Shown here piece after piece: positions 1-9,581 of a DNA stretch of 64,000 nucleotides (the stretch's first letter is position 1; every line of letters starts with the position of its first letter). The notes beneath the pieces are model-generated. The model searched no databases, had not been told where the DNA came from, and worked only from the letters and a program-made list of their open reading frames with translations. A program made the position numbers and the translations under genes. Source of the stretch: Blastocatellia bacterium (lineage in GTDB: Bacteria; Acidobacteriota; Blastocatellia; Chloracidobacteriales; Chloracidobacteriaceae); assembly GCA_019695185.1 (NCBI GenBank), contig JAIBAN010000022.1, forward strand, positions 26,956 through 90,955. Reading direction: 5' to 3'.

Positions 1-276
1 TAACAACATCCTCCACAGGTTCACACTCAATAAACAAGTTTCAGAATATGGCGAAACTTCACGGCGGAGCCCAAAAATCCTCTGAGTTTGGTTTTTATCG
101 CAGCAAGCCGGTCAGGTCAGCGACGGTTGACCGGAGTTGTGTGTCGTAACACAAGGGAAAATGCCCGGCAATCATGACTGCATTGGACTGATCCAAACCT
201 TCAGGTTTCAAGCTCCTGCAACCAGGAAACGAAAGGTTCGCCTGTTTCTCAAAATCACTTTAGAAAAACATTTGAA
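1..276. other. Upstream non-coding region of the metalloprotease gene
   Basis: I see no convincing gene here. An inverted repeat, CCGGTCA at 108-114 and TGACCGG at 128-134, could form a 7-bp stem with a 13-nt loop. Its function is unknown, and no clear promoter motif was found. The window edge may cut a neighbouring gene's regulatory region. Confidence 0.4.
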
Positions 277-3006
277 ATGAGGTTTGAAATGCTGACTCGA
301 TTGAGAATTTTTATCTGCCTGGTGCTGGTTGGGCTGCTGGGCGGAAGCCTGTGGGAAAAGACGGGCCTTTCTGCTACTCAGGTTGCAGCGAAACTTCCCC
401 GCCCAAGTCATTCGACCGCCTTGGTCCCTGCTTCCACTGGTTTGTGGAGCGACATCCCCGTGAAAGACCCCGCACTGCGGACAGTGACTGGCAAACGGCT
501 GATTGTCCCGCAGGCAGCCCGTCTGCTGCGAGTGAATCAACAGCAATTGCGCGAGACATTGCAAGCGGCTCCACGGGAATTTACGCCTGCTGCCCAAAGC
601 GGTGCGACGGAATTGACCTTGCCCTTGCCGGACGGTTCTTTCGAGCGTTTTCGGATTTTCAATTCGCCGATGCTGGAACCAGAACTGGCGGCGAAATTTC
701 CTGACATCAGAACCGTTTCGGGACAGGGAATTGACGACCCGACGGCTACTTTGCGGGCGGATTGGACGGTTTTGGGGTTCCATGCCCAGGTCTTTTCCGA
801 AAAAGGGGTTTGGTATATTGACCCGTATCAAACCAATGATACGGAAACCTATCTTTCCTATCGCCGAAACGACCTGAACCGGGAAGCGGCAGCATTCCGC
901 TGTCAGGTTGAGAGCCAGGTTCAGCGCTCGGTTGGCACCACCCCCAAACGGGTGGTGAGCGGCGCAATGTTGCGGACCTATCGGCTGGCGGTTGCCGCCA
1001 CCGGGGAATACAGCCAGGTTTTTGGGGGAACGGTGCCGCAGGCCATGGCGGCAATTGTCACCACCATCAATCGGGTCAACAGTATTTTTGAACGCGATGT
1101 GGCCGTGCGATTCAATCTGGTCGCCAACAACAATCTGGTGATTTATACCAATCCCGCCACGGACCCTTACACCAACGGCAACGCCAACGCCATGATTGCG
1201 GAAAATCAGAGAAACGTGACTCAGGTCATCGGGGCTGCCAATTTTGACATTGGGCACCTGTTTGGCACGGATGGCGCAGGATTGGCTGCAACACCCTGTG
1301 TTTGCCTCGATTCCCAGAAAGCCGAAGGCATTACTGCGATTTCCAACCCTTCGGGCGACGCCTTTGATGTGGATTACGTGGCCCATGAAATCGGACATCA
1401 GTTCGGGGCGCATCACTCGTTTAACAGCAATGAAGCCGGGTGCTCGCAACGCTCTCAGGAAGATGGGTATGAACCGGGCAGCGGCATTACCATCATGAGC
1501 TATGCCTCACTCTGTGAAGCCTCAAATTTAGCCATTAACAGTATTCCGTTTTTCCATACCCATAGCATCAACCAGATGGTCGGAACGATTGAAACCACCA
1601 ATTGCGGCAACCGGACCGCCACCGGCAACACGCCGCCCACGGTACAAGGACCGGGAAACTTTACCATTCCGCAAAGCACGCCTTTCAGCCTGACGGCCTC
1701 GGCCAGCGACATCAATGGGGACAGCTTGACGTACAGTTGGGAACAGTTTGACCTGGGAGCCGCCGCCCCACCTCACACCGACGATGGGACGCGTGCGTTG
1801 TTTCGTTCCTACCCGGCGACGACCAGCCCGACCCGGACATTTCCCAGTCTGACCTACATTCTTAACAACGCCAACGTGCCACCGGCCCGGCTGGCGGGTG
1901 ACATGTTGAGCGGAGAAGTCTTGCCCACCACCAACCGGACCATGAATTTTCGCTGTACCGTTCGTGACAACCGGACGGGCGGAGGCGGCGTCAACACCGA
2001 CGCCAATGCGCGGGTGACGGTGGTGGCTGCTGCCGGGCCTTTTCAGGTGACGGCTCCCAACACCAATCTGACCTGGAACGGAGGTTCCACCCAGACCGTG
2101 ACCTGGAATGTGGCCAATACGACGGCGGCCCCGGTCAGCACCGCCAATGTGCGGATTACCCTTTCGACCGACGGCGGTACCACGTTTCCCAGAACGTTGC
2201 TGGCCAGCACGGCCAATGACGGAAGTGAAAGCGTGACGGTCCCAAACATCAACACGACTCAGGCACGGGTGCGGGTTGAGGCAGTGGGAAATATCTATTT
2301 CGACGTTTCAGACGCCAGTTTCACCGTTGTTTCAGAGGGCGGCACCGATGACACAGCGGCACCGACGGTGACGGTCACGGCTCCGGCAGCCGGGCAGCAA
2401 ATCGAATCCAAAGCCGGAACCCAGGTTTCCATTGTCTGGCAATCGTCAGACAACGTGGGGGTGGTGCAACATGACATCCGGCTGGCCCGCATTATCCCCA
2501 ACGGAATTCCCACCCTTGAAGTGATTGCCACCGGACTGGCCGGCAATGTGCAGAATTTTACCTGGAACGTGCCGGAAAACCTCGACATCCCGCAGGCAAT
2601 CATCAATGTGGAGGCTGCCGATGCCGCTGGGAACAAAGGGACCGGCAATTCAGGCATGTTCACGGTCAAAAAGCCTGACGTGGCTCCTTCGGATACGGAG
2701 AAACCAGTGGTTTCAGGTGTCACCCTCTCACCCAGAAAAATAAAACGGAAGGTGGATCCGACACTGGTCATCTCCTGGAAATCAACCGACAACATCGAAG
2801 TGAAGGAGCATGAGGTATATTTTGCCGCAGACGGAGAAGACTTTGATGTGTTGGTCGTGGCAGGGCTTCCCGGTACGGCCCAAAGTTTTACCTGGACGAT
2901 TCCCAACTCCGTTCCCAAAACCACAAATGGTGTGATTGGAATTTTGGCCCGTGATGCGGCGGGGAATGAAGGTACAGCAGTGTCAACTTTCCTGGTCATC
3001 AAGTAA
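277..3006 (+). CDS. Secreted reprolysin-like (metzincin) zinc metalloprotease with C-terminal Ig-like domains
   Basis: This is probably an exported zinc endopeptidase. A hydrophobic signal segment lies at about residues 8-33. After a pro-region comes the metzincin zinc-binding signature HExxHxxGxxH (H370, E371, H374, H380). It is followed by a Met-turn (IMSY, M407), as in M12B reprolysin-like enzymes. The C-terminal half looks like stacked beta-sandwich domains. Two related copies begin near residues 689 and 806, each with a D-x-x-x-P start and an SxDN...V..H.. core. A second ATG at 289 would shorten the N-terminus by four residues and is equally possible. The family call is firm from the motif; the substrate is unknown. 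The next gene, a Ser/Thr kinase, follows on the same strand. Confidence 0.85.
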   Translation: MRFEMLTRLRIFICLVLVGLLGGSLWEKTGLSATQVAAKLPRPSHSTALVPASTGLWSDIPVKDPALRTVTGKRLIVPQAARLLRVNQQQLRETLQAAPREFTPAAQSGATELTLPLPDGSFERFRIFNSPMLEPELAAKFPDIRTVSGQGIDDPTATLRADWTVLGFHAQVFSEKGVWYIDPYQTNDTETYLSYRRNDLNREAAAFRCQVESQVQRSVGTTPKRVVSGAMLRTYRLAVAATGEYSQVFGGTVPQAMAAIVTTINRVNSIFERDVAVRFNLVANNNLVIYTNPATDPYTNGNANAMIAENQRNVTQVIGAANFDIGHLFGTDGAGLAATPCVCLDSQKAEGITAISNPSGDAFDVDYVAHEIGHQFGAHHSFNSNEAGCSQRSQEDGYEPGSGITIMSYASLCEASNLAINSIPFFHTHSINQMVGTIETTNCGNRTATGNTPPTVQGPGNFTIPQSTPFSLTASASDINGDSLTYSWEQFDLGAAAPPHTDDGTRALFRSYPATTSPTRTFPSLTYILNNANVPPARLAGDMLSGEVLPTTNRTMNFRCTVRDNRTGGGGVNTDANARVTVVAAAGPFQVTAPNTNLTWNGGSTQTVTWNVANTTAAPVSTANVRITLSTDGGTTFPRTLLASTANDGSESVTVPNINTTQARVRVEAVGNIYFDVSDASFTVVSEGGTDDTAAPTVTVTAPAAGQQIESKAGTQVSIVWQSSDNVGVVQHDIRLARIIPNGIPTLEVIATGLAGNVQNFTWNVPENLDIPQAIINVEAADAAGNKGTGNSGMFTVKKPDVAPSDTEKPVVSGVTLSPRKIKRKVDPTLVISWKSTDNIEVKEHEVYFAADGEDFDVLVVAGLPGTAQSFTWTIPNSVPKTTNGVIGILARDAAGNEGTAVSTFLVIK

Positions 3007-3138
3007 GAAGGTCGAACCTTCGGTTTGGAGTCCAGCTTTTGGGCTGCTTTCTTTGCACCATCTGAAGGACAAACAGAAAGCAGTAACCCGCAGGCTGTCC
3101 TCCAAACCTTAAACAGCAGTCAGTTTCACCTGTCATTT

Positions 3139-6100
3139 ATGAATTCTTCCCGTTTCAATTCAGACATCACCCAACCAGACATCACTCAAACCACTGGTAA
3201 CGGTCAGACCTTTGGCCATTCTGATGAAACAGTGGCTGATGTGGTCCCCGGCAAGACAGTCGGTCAGGTTCGGGGACAGGGCGATGCAACGGTGGCTGAC
3301 ATGGTTTGGGAGAGGCCGCCCAAACCGGTTTTCGGTTCTGGTGATGAAACAGTGGCTGATGTGGTCCCCGGCAAGACAGTCGGTCAGGTTCGGGGGCAGG
3401 GCGATGAAACGGTGGCCGATGTGGTTTCAGGCAAGACAGTCGGTCAGGCTGGGGGGCAGGGCGATAAAACGGTGGCTGACCTGCCAGTCAGTGACCAACC
3501 CACGGCTTTGGAGCCCCAAAACAGGCAACCGGTCAACGTCAATTCCGGTTCATTTACTGAAAATGAAACTGAGGTATTTCCTGCCTCGCCTCAATCCGAC
3601 ACTGGTTTCAGCCCCCCCGACAAAGTAACCAAATCACCTTTTCCAGTGCAGCAATGGGACCGCTATGAGTTTGTCAAATTGCTGGGACAAGGCGGCATGG
3701 GGCAGGTCTTCAAGGCCGTTGACCTGCGGTTGAAACGGACGGTGGCGCTGAAATTTTTATTGGGGGACCACCCGGAACTGGTGCGCCGCTTTCATCAGGA
3801 AGCCCAGGCCCAGGCTCGGATTGACCATGACAATGTGTGCAAGGTTTATGAAGTCGGAGAAGTCGAGGGAAAACCGTTCATTGCCATGGAGTTTGTGGAT
3901 GGCCCCTCATTGAAGGAAGCGGCAACGGATTTGCGGCTGGAGGAAAAAATCACAATATTCCGCGATGTGGCGCTGGCACTCCATGCCGCCCACCGATTGG
4001 GTTTTATTCACCGGGATGTCAAGCCTGCCAACATCATGCTGGAACAACGCGAAGACGGCACCTGGCGGCCTTTTGTGATGGATTTTGGACTGGTCCGCGA
4101 GATGGGAACCGACGGGGCCACCATGACCGGAACCGCAATGGGAACTCCGGCTTACATGTCACCGGAACAGGCGGATGGCGACCATCGGCGGGTGGACCGC
4201 CGTTCTGATATTTACAGCCTGGGGGCCACGCTGTATTTCCTCCTGGCGGGTCGTCCCCCGTTTGAGGCTGAAACCGGCATGTCTCTCATTTTGAAGGTTT
4301 TGGACCGCGAGCTGGACCCGGAACCGGTTCGCCGGCTGAATCCTGGAGTACCTGCCGCGCTGGACCGGATTACCCTGACTTGCCTGCGCAAGGATCCGCA
4401 TCTGAGGTATGAATCAGCCAAAGCCCTGGCTGATGACCTGCAACGCTATCTGGAGGGGGAACCGGTTCAAGCCGCCGACATCTCATGGCGTTACCGGGCG
4501 CGGCGACTGTGGGCCCGCCACCGGGTCGCATTGTCGCTCGGCATGGTGGCTCTGCTGGTCCTGCTCGGTTTGAGCGGCCTGCTGGTGCAGTCCCGCTGGC
4601 AGGCGGCCCAGCAAGCCCGTTATGCCTATCAGTTTGGTCGTGAAGCCGAACAAATTGACAACATCATGCAACGTGCCTATCTGCTGCCGCTGCATGACAT
4701 CCGCTCGGAAAAAGCCCTGGTCCGGGAACGGCTGAAAGCCGTCCAGGCTGAAATGGTCCGGGGTGGAAAAGTGGCCGCCACGGCTGGAAACTATGTCCTG
4801 GGACGCGGACATTTTGCCTTGGGCCAATACCGGGAAGCCCGCCTGTATCTGGAGCTGGCCTGGCAGCAAGGGATGCGCAACCCCGAATTGGCTTTGGCCC
4901 TGGGGGTGTCGCTGACCGAACTCTATAACGCAGCCTTGCTTGAAGCTCCAGGCGGGGACAAACCAGCGGCACGAGCCACCTACCTTGCCAAAATTGAAAA
5001 GGAACTGCGTACCCCGGCCTTGAATTACCTGAAAATAGCCCAAGCCGCACCAGGAGGTGATTCCCTTTATGTGGAGGCATTGATTGCTTTTTGTGAAGAC
5101 CGGCTGGATGATTCCCTCGTCAAGGCCGCACAGGCTTTTCAGGCCCAGCCCTGGCTGTATGAAGCAAAAAAACTGGAAGGGGATATTTTGGTACGGCAGT
5201 CAAGCCAACAGGCTGCGGTGGGACAGTATGAAATCGCCGCCGACATTTTGGAACGGGCGGCGGTTCCATACCGGCAGGCGCTGGAAATTGGTCGTAGCGC
5301 CCCGAACCTGTATGCCGCCGAAGGAACCAGGCTGTTTCTCAAACAGGAGCGAAAAATTTCCCAGAAAAAATTTGATGAAAATTTGATTCCCCTTGGTCTG
5401 GCTGTATTTGCTGATGCCTTGAAAGCAGACCCGGATTCGGCTGTGGCGCTGGAAGGGGTGGCCAAGTTGCAATATCGCCTGGGGGAAAGAGAGTTCGAAC
5501 TGGGAAAAGACCCTCGGCCCACTTTAGAACAGGCGCTTGAGGCTGCCACCCGGACGATTGAAATTGACCCGACCAAAGGTGATGGCCACAATATTGTGGG
5601 AAGCACCCTCATGGTGATTGCTCAATATGAGATAGACCATGATGTAGGAACTCCTGCTGCAACGCTCAACCGGAGCATTGCGGCCTTGGAAGAAGGGTTG
5701 CGCCGTCTTCCGGGGGAGGAAGTCATGCGGGGAAACCTGGGAAACGCCCTGCAAGTCACCAGTCAATATGTGGCTGAAACCGGCGGCAACCCCCAACCCT
5801 ACTGGGACCGGGCGACGACAGTGTATGAAGACGCCCATCGGCAAAATCCCCAGGATACTCTCATCCTCAATAACTTTGCCTGTTTATGGATAAGCCGGCT
5901 GGATTATGCCATCAGAAGCGGACAGGACCCGGAACCCTTCTTTCAATCCGGCCTGGAGAGATTGAATCAAATGGTTGCCATTAACCCAAGGATGACACTT
6001 GGTCATATCAACCTGGGGGTGTTGCACGTGTTGAAGCTTCAATCCATGATTGACCATGAACAGTTTTCTCCGGCTGTGGCGGCTCAGGCACGTCAGTCAT

Positions 6101-6726
6101 TGTTACACGCTTGGGAAATCGAGCCGAATCCGGATGCACTGCAAGGTCTGCTGGAATTAACCTTATTAGAAGCCACTCAGGCTGTCCGGACCGGTGCCGA
6201 TACGGCTCCGGCACTGGCTGAGGTTCGCCGCTGGGCCGGCGAAATGCAGCGTCTGTATCCGAATTATGTCGTACCGCTCAAACTGGCTCAGGCCGAACTT
6301 TTAGCCGCTCGTGGCTTGAAGGGGCGGAACCGGCCTCCAGGGGATTCCCTGAAAAAGGCCCGAAACTTCATTGAACAGGCTTTGGCGGGTTCGACCAGTG
6401 ATGCCGTAAACTGGTTGACCGCAGCCGAAATCTCACTTTGCCAGGCGGAATGGAATCAACTGTCAGGCACCCAGCTCAAAAATGTGCTTTCCCAGGGGAT
6501 TCAGCAAGCGGAAAAAGCTTTGAAATGTTCGGTTGACCACCCGCGCGCGCTGGCCTTCAAGGGAGCCTTCCTCCAGCTTCAGGCCAAAACGGAAACCGAC
6601 CCACAACGAGTCGCTCAAATTCAGGCAGAAGCGCAGACCGTCTGGCAGCGGGCCTTCCAGCTTAACCCATTGCTGAAACAGGAGTTTCGGGCTTGCCTGC
6701 CGCAAAAGGGGATTGCTGGTAAATAA
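3139..6726 (+). CDS. Membrane Ser/Thr protein kinase with TPR-rich C-terminus
   Basis: A PknB-type kinase domain begins near residue 173. It has a glycine-rich loop (GQGGMG), the catalytic loop HRDVKPAN (H291) and DFG (D315). One transmembrane helix follows at about residues 462-484, then a long TPR-like helical region to the end. I chose ATG 3139 (1195 aa). A TTG at 3025 would add 38 residues but has no better ribosome site. Before the kinase domain are five 20-residue repeats with an ETVAD core (DNA period exactly 60 bp, 3223-3480). The C-terminal region follows the helix and would be extracytoplasmic in a simple single-pass topology. The second TPR kinase (10440-13919) shares the LPLHDIR motif just after its membrane helix, so the two are paralogues. 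The kinase assignment is firm; the targets are unknown. Confidence 0.93.
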   Translation: MNSSRFNSDITQPDITQTTGNGQTFGHSDETVADVVPGKTVGQVRGQGDATVADMVWERPPKPVFGSGDETVADVVPGKTVGQVRGQGDETVADVVSGKTVGQAGGQGDKTVADLPVSDQPTALEPQNRQPVNVNSGSFTENETEVFPASPQSDTGFSPPDKVTKSPFPVQQWDRYEFVKLLGQGGMGQVFKAVDLRLKRTVALKFLLGDHPELVRRFHQEAQAQARIDHDNVCKVYEVGEVEGKPFIAMEFVDGPSLKEAATDLRLEEKITIFRDVALALHAAHRLGFIHRDVKPANIMLEQREDGTWRPFVMDFGLVREMGTDGATMTGTAMGTPAYMSPEQADGDHRRVDRRSDIYSLGATLYFLLAGRPPFEAETGMSLILKVLDRELDPEPVRRLNPGVPAALDRITLTCLRKDPHLRYESAKALADDLQRYLEGEPVQAADISWRYRARRLWARHRVALSLGMVALLVLLGLSGLLVQSRWQAAQQARYAYQFGREAEQIDNIMQRAYLLPLHDIRSEKALVRERLKAVQAEMVRGGKVAATAGNYVLGRGHFALGQYREARLYLELAWQQGMRNPELALALGVSLTELYNAALLEAPGGDKPAARATYLAKIEKELRTPALNYLKIAQAAPGGDSLYVEALIAFCEDRLDDSLVKAAQAFQAQPWLYEAKKLEGDILVRQSSQQAAVGQYEIAADILERAAVPYRQALEIGRSAPNLYAAEGTRLFLKQERKISQKKFDENLIPLGLAVFADALKADPDSAVALEGVAKLQYRLGEREFELGKDPRPTLEQALEAATRTIEIDPTKGDGHNIVGSTLMVIAQYEIDHDVGTPAATLNRSIAALEEGLRRLPGEEVMRGNLGNALQVTSQYVAETGGNPQPYWDRATTVYEDAHRQNPQDTLILNNFACLWISRLDYAIRSGQDPEPFFQSGLERLNQMVAINPRMTLGHINLGVLHVLKLQSMIDHEQFSPAVAAQARQSLLHAWEIEPNPDALQGLLELTLLEATQAVRTGADTAPALAEVRRWAGEMQRLYPNYVVPLKLAQAELLAARGLKGRNRPPGDSLKKARNFIEQALAGSTSDAVNWLTAAEISLCQAEWNQLSGTQLKNVLSQGIQQAEKALKCSVDHPRALAFKGAFLQLQAKTETDPQRVAQIQAEAQTVWQRAFQLNPLLKQEFRACLPQKGIAGK
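3223..3482 (+). repeat. Five tandem 60-bp (20-residue) repeats inside the kinase N-terminus
   Basis: Repeat starts lie at 3223, 3283, 3343, 3403 and 3463, an exact 60-bp period. Each begins with a codon run for D-(E/A/K)-T-V-A-D. Units 1, 3 and 4 continue with the GKTVGQ(V/A).GQG segment; unit 2 differs there. The near-identity of units 1 and 3 suggests recent duplication. Confidence 0.9.
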
Positions 6727-6764
6727 AACCCCCAGCTCAAGGGAATGAACCGGGGGGAGGTTTT
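6724..6764. terminator. Possible shared terminator between convergent genes
   Basis: AAAACC followed by CCC, and further on GGGGGG and then AGGTTTT, can pair as an imperfect stem between the stop codons of the kinase (+) and the propeller gene (-). The stem has a bulge and a long loop, so this is a weak call. Confidence 0.35.
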
Positions 6765-8709
6765 ACCGACCAATCACGCTGCGATTGCGGAAGGCCAGCA
6801 TCCGCGAGGAAAACTTGTATTCTCCCACCCAGAGCCGGGAGCCGTCATACGCCAGTCCGCCCGGCCAGAAGAGCCGGTTTCGCCCAATTCCGGCTTGGCG
6901 GCTTTGGGCGTTTGTCTGGCCCAGAATGGCGTCGGGCGGGTTGCCGGAAATTGCCTGCTCGACATTCTGCCACGCCAGCACCCGGCTGTTGACGGTGTCG
7001 GAAATAAAGAACTGATTGTCAGCCAGCAGGGCATCCTGGGGCAGGTTGAGGGAAAAATCGGCTGCCCCCTGGCGGCTGAAAACCTTGACCGGGGTTGCTG
7101 TGGCGGAAAGCGATTCGATTTTGTAGAGCGACACGGTGGCCAATTGCTGCGAAACCACAACCAGATATTTGCCGTCACTTGCCAGCCGGGCTGGTTGTTG
7201 TGTGGTCAGAGTCAACAGCGGAGGCAGAGCGGGGTTGGTGAGCAGGGTTTCCAGGTCGGCGGCATTCCAGACAAATACCTTGTTGTTGCGGTCTGAAACA
7301 TAAAGATACCGGCCATCCAGGGCGATTCCCAGAAGTTCTGTGGCGGCGCTGAGTTGGACAGAAGCCGGGGTCAGACTGGTTCCATCGGTGGGAAGCCGTT
7401 TCCAGACCATGAGGACGCGCCGACCTACCGCCGCCAGTTTGCCGTTGTGAAGGGCATTGTCCCAGGGAGCTTCAATCAAGGTGGTCGTAAAATCGGGAGC
7501 TTGTCCGTTTTGGCCGGGAATGGTCCGCCAGACATACAGCCTGCGGTCAAAATCGGAGGTCACAAAGAGGGACGTGCCGTCAGTGGATGGCACCCCGTTG
7601 GTAATAATGGATTTGCTGTCGAGCGTGTTGGTGTTGAGGTCAGGGCTGCCAAGCACAAGGTCGGGCCGGCTGGAGCTACTGGCAGGAGCCGTGGAATACC
7701 CCACGATTTTGTTGTCGTTGGCCAACGAAATCAGGACCTTGGAGCCGGCCAGCGTGACGCCGCATCCGTCTCCAGCCTTGGAACCGGAAATGATGAGGTC
7801 AGGGTTTCGGTTTTCAGCGGGCAGGGAATTCCAGATATAGAGGGCTCCTCCCTGCGCGACGAATTTTCCTTCCGGGGTCAGCACTCCGCCCCACATGACC
7901 TGATGCTGGTCCACTCCCGGCGGGTGAAACGAGAAATCAAAAGGCTGGTCGTTCTGGGTGGGAAACGATTTCCAGAAAAAGCTGCCGACATCGGCAGTCA
8001 CACGGGAGTTATGGTCACCAATCACGAGATAGGTTTTGCCGTCGGTTCCAATGGTGCGAGGGGTGCCAAACATGGATTGGCCGGATTGATTGCGTCCGGT
8101 CAGGGTCAGGCTGGGTGGGCTTTGGTCACCGGTGGGGAAACTGTTCCAGAGATACACCTTGCCGTTTCCGGTGCTGGCGGCAATCAGTTTGGTTCCGTCG
8201 GTCCAAACTGCCCAGGGCCATTGCAGATTGGTCCGGATTTCATAATCAGCCGGTTGTCCGCTCCGCGTTGGCAGGCTGTTCCAAACCAGTAACCGGTCGT
8301 TAAAGGAATCGGCCACCACCACTTTGCCACCTCCCACTGCGACCCCCACAGGCCAGTTCATCTCGGCCAGTCCGGTGCCGGGATTGTTGGTGGTGGGGTC
8401 GGTTTGCCCCAGCACCAAGTCGGGTGGGGTGTTGCCGGTGGGAATCGAATTCCAAAACAAAACCCGATTGTTGTTTTTGTCAGCCAGCAACAGCCGGGTG
8501 CCATCGCTTGCCACATTGCCCGGATGGTTGAAAAACAGTCCATCGTTGGGGCGGCTCAAAAAGCCGGCGTCGTTAAAGTTGGGAGCACTGACAATGCGGG
8601 AAGCTGATTGTCCGGTGGCAAACCAGGTGGTGCGGTTGATATTTCGGCCATGCGTCACAAAGGAAAGGCCAATTCCCAGAAGAACGGTCAAAAGGAGTGC
8701 TTTTTTCAT
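6763..8709 (-). CDS. Secreted NHL/beta-propeller-like protein
   Basis: This 648-aa protein starts at ATG 8709, which encodes MKKALLLTVLL, a clear signal peptide. A GAGGGG ribosome site lies just upstream. A longer reading from 8793 is unlikely. The mature part is a run of similar blades of about 55-60 residues with recurring G(T/N)xL..AD..NNR.L.WNS.P and DLVLGQ strings. This is the pattern of NHL-type six- or seven-bladed propellers. No catalytic residues are evident. It is the last gene of a probable minus-strand cluster with the cytochrome P460-like gene (114-nt gap) and a small membrane protein. A binding or scaffold role outside the cytoplasmic membrane is an inference. Confidence 0.75.
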   Translation of the reverse strand: MKKALLLTVLLGIGLSFVTHGRNINRTTWFATGQSASRIVSAPNFNDAGFLSRPNDGLFFNHPGNVASDGTRLLLADKNNNRVLFWNSIPTGNTPPDLVLGQTDPTTNNPGTGLAEMNWPVGVAVGGGKVVVADSFNDRLLVWNSLPTRSGQPADYEIRTNLQWPWAVWTDGTKLIAASTGNGKVYLWNSFPTGDQSPPSLTLTGRNQSGQSMFGTPRTIGTDGKTYLVIGDHNSRVTADVGSFFWKSFPTQNDQPFDFSFHPPGVDQHQVMWGGVLTPEGKFVAQGGALYIWNSLPAENRNPDLIISGSKAGDGCGVTLAGSKVLISLANDNKIVGYSTAPASSSSRPDLVLGSPDLNTNTLDSKSIITNGVPSTDGTSLFVTSDFDRRLYVWRTIPGQNGQAPDFTTTLIEAPWDNALHNGKLAAVGRRVLMVWKRLPTDGTSLTPASVQLSAATELLGIALDGRYLYVSDRNNKVFVWNAADLETLLTNPALPPLLTLTTQQPARLASDGKYLVVVSQQLATVSLYKIESLSATATPVKVFSRQGAADFSLNLPQDALLADNQFFISDTVNSRVLAWQNVEQAISGNPPDAILGQTNAQSRQAGIGRNRLFWPGGLAYDGSRLWVGEYKFSSRMLAFRNRSVIGR

Positions 8710-8823
8710 AAGGAACCCCTCGGTGCGGGATGTGCGGCGTGAATCCTGGGGCCAGCAATGACTGGCGGATGGCCTTTTGTAACGGAAATTCATTCGGTAC
8801 GGGCTAAAATTTTGATATCCGGT

Positions 8824-9501
8824 TTAAGAGGGCGACAAGCGGCTTGGTATCGGTTTCAGGTAAGAGCGGAAGAGGTACTGCTGGTTTTCCGCCTTGGCAT
8901 GACACGCCTGGCAACTTCCCACTTTTTGCCGTTGCTCAATTTTCTTTTGATTGCCGCTCACCACCAGAAATTCCCAGTCACCGCAGGCCGGGTTGAACCC
9001 TTTTTCATGTTTAATCATGACGGTCAGGAGTTCCGGACTTTCAGTCACCAGTTTTTCCCGCACAATCATGGTTCCACGGGGCAGAGGTGTGGTGCTGCCG
9101 GACAGAAAGGCGGCTTGTCCAATCGGATTGACATACACCATTCCGTAAATGTTGTGGGCCAGATTGTTTTGCTGAACAAAAGAGGCAACCTGAACCACTT
9201 CCTCTTTTTTCCGGTCGGATACATCCGGGTGAAACACTGTGTCCTGGTAATGGCCATCACCGATGACCGCTGTTTCAAAGCTTCAACCCGCAAACATGGC
9301 TTTCGGAATAAATTGTGGTTTTTCAGTGACCGGTTTCCAGTTTTTATATCCGGCGATTTGGTTCAGGGTAAAGGTATCATCCAGATTGGCCGCCAGCAAA
9401 AACCTGGATTGGGCTTTAATATTGAGCACCCGGCTGTAAATTCCCAGTCCGGCGATGACCGCCAGAATGAGGGTAAAGGCCAGAAAACGAGTTCTTTTCA
9501 T
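8824..9501 (-). CDS. Cytochrome P460-like protein with in-frame TGA: candidate selenoprotein (or disrupted gene)
   Basis: Translation starts at ATG 9501 behind GGAGGAATT, an excellent ribosome site, and gives a signal or anchor helix. Codon 73 is TGA (9283-9285). The same frame continues without another stop for 152 codons. Both parts belong to one family. Upstream is GYKNWKPV. Downstream are the block YGMVYVNPIGQAAF, then ELLTVMIK, GDWEF and a c-type heme site CQACH (C197, C200, H201), as in cytochrome P460-family proteins. From memory, homologues carry a Cys about 18 residues after the W of this YxxW segment, which is where the TGA falls. A hairpin at 9252-9268 fits a bacterial SECIS. The alternatives are a nonsense mutation or a base-call error. 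Confidence 0.7.
9252..9268 (-). promoter_or_regulatory. Candidate bacterial SECIS hairpin downstream of in-frame TGA
   Basis: On the transcript the sequence reads GGUCAUC-GGU-GAUGGCC: seven base pairs (one U-G wobble) closed by a 3-nt loop that starts with GG. The first loop G is the 22nd nucleotide after the UGA at 9283-9285. Published bacterial SECIS models ask for a G in the first two loop positions and 16-37 nt between UGA and loop; both hold here. Short hairpins also occur by chance, so this supports the selenocysteine reading but does not prove it. Confidence 0.5.
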
Positions 9502-9581
9502 AATTCCTCCACACAAACCGAAACCACAACTCGAACCCCAAAACGAAAAGGCAGGGAGTTTCCGTTTTTTAGGGTATTGCT

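Noticed and set aside
208..1449. Long minus-strand open frame (413 codons) opposite the metalloprotease
   Set aside because: It lies fully within a gene whose protein has clear family motifs, has no recognisable protein features, and begins and ends without gene signals.
6745..7296. Plus-strand frame opposite the secreted propeller gene
   Set aside because: The minus-strand frame encodes the propeller repeats with a signal peptide and ribosome site; the plus-strand frame has no features.
9237..9300. Frameshift as the cause of the broken cytochrome P460-like gene
   Set aside because: The two parts are in the same frame, separated by only one TGA, so a frameshift does not explain it.
8824..9501. 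Whole-genome reassignment of TGA to an amino acid
   Set aside because: TGA is the normal stop of other intact genes in the window, for example at 22390, 23520, 32588 and 61170.
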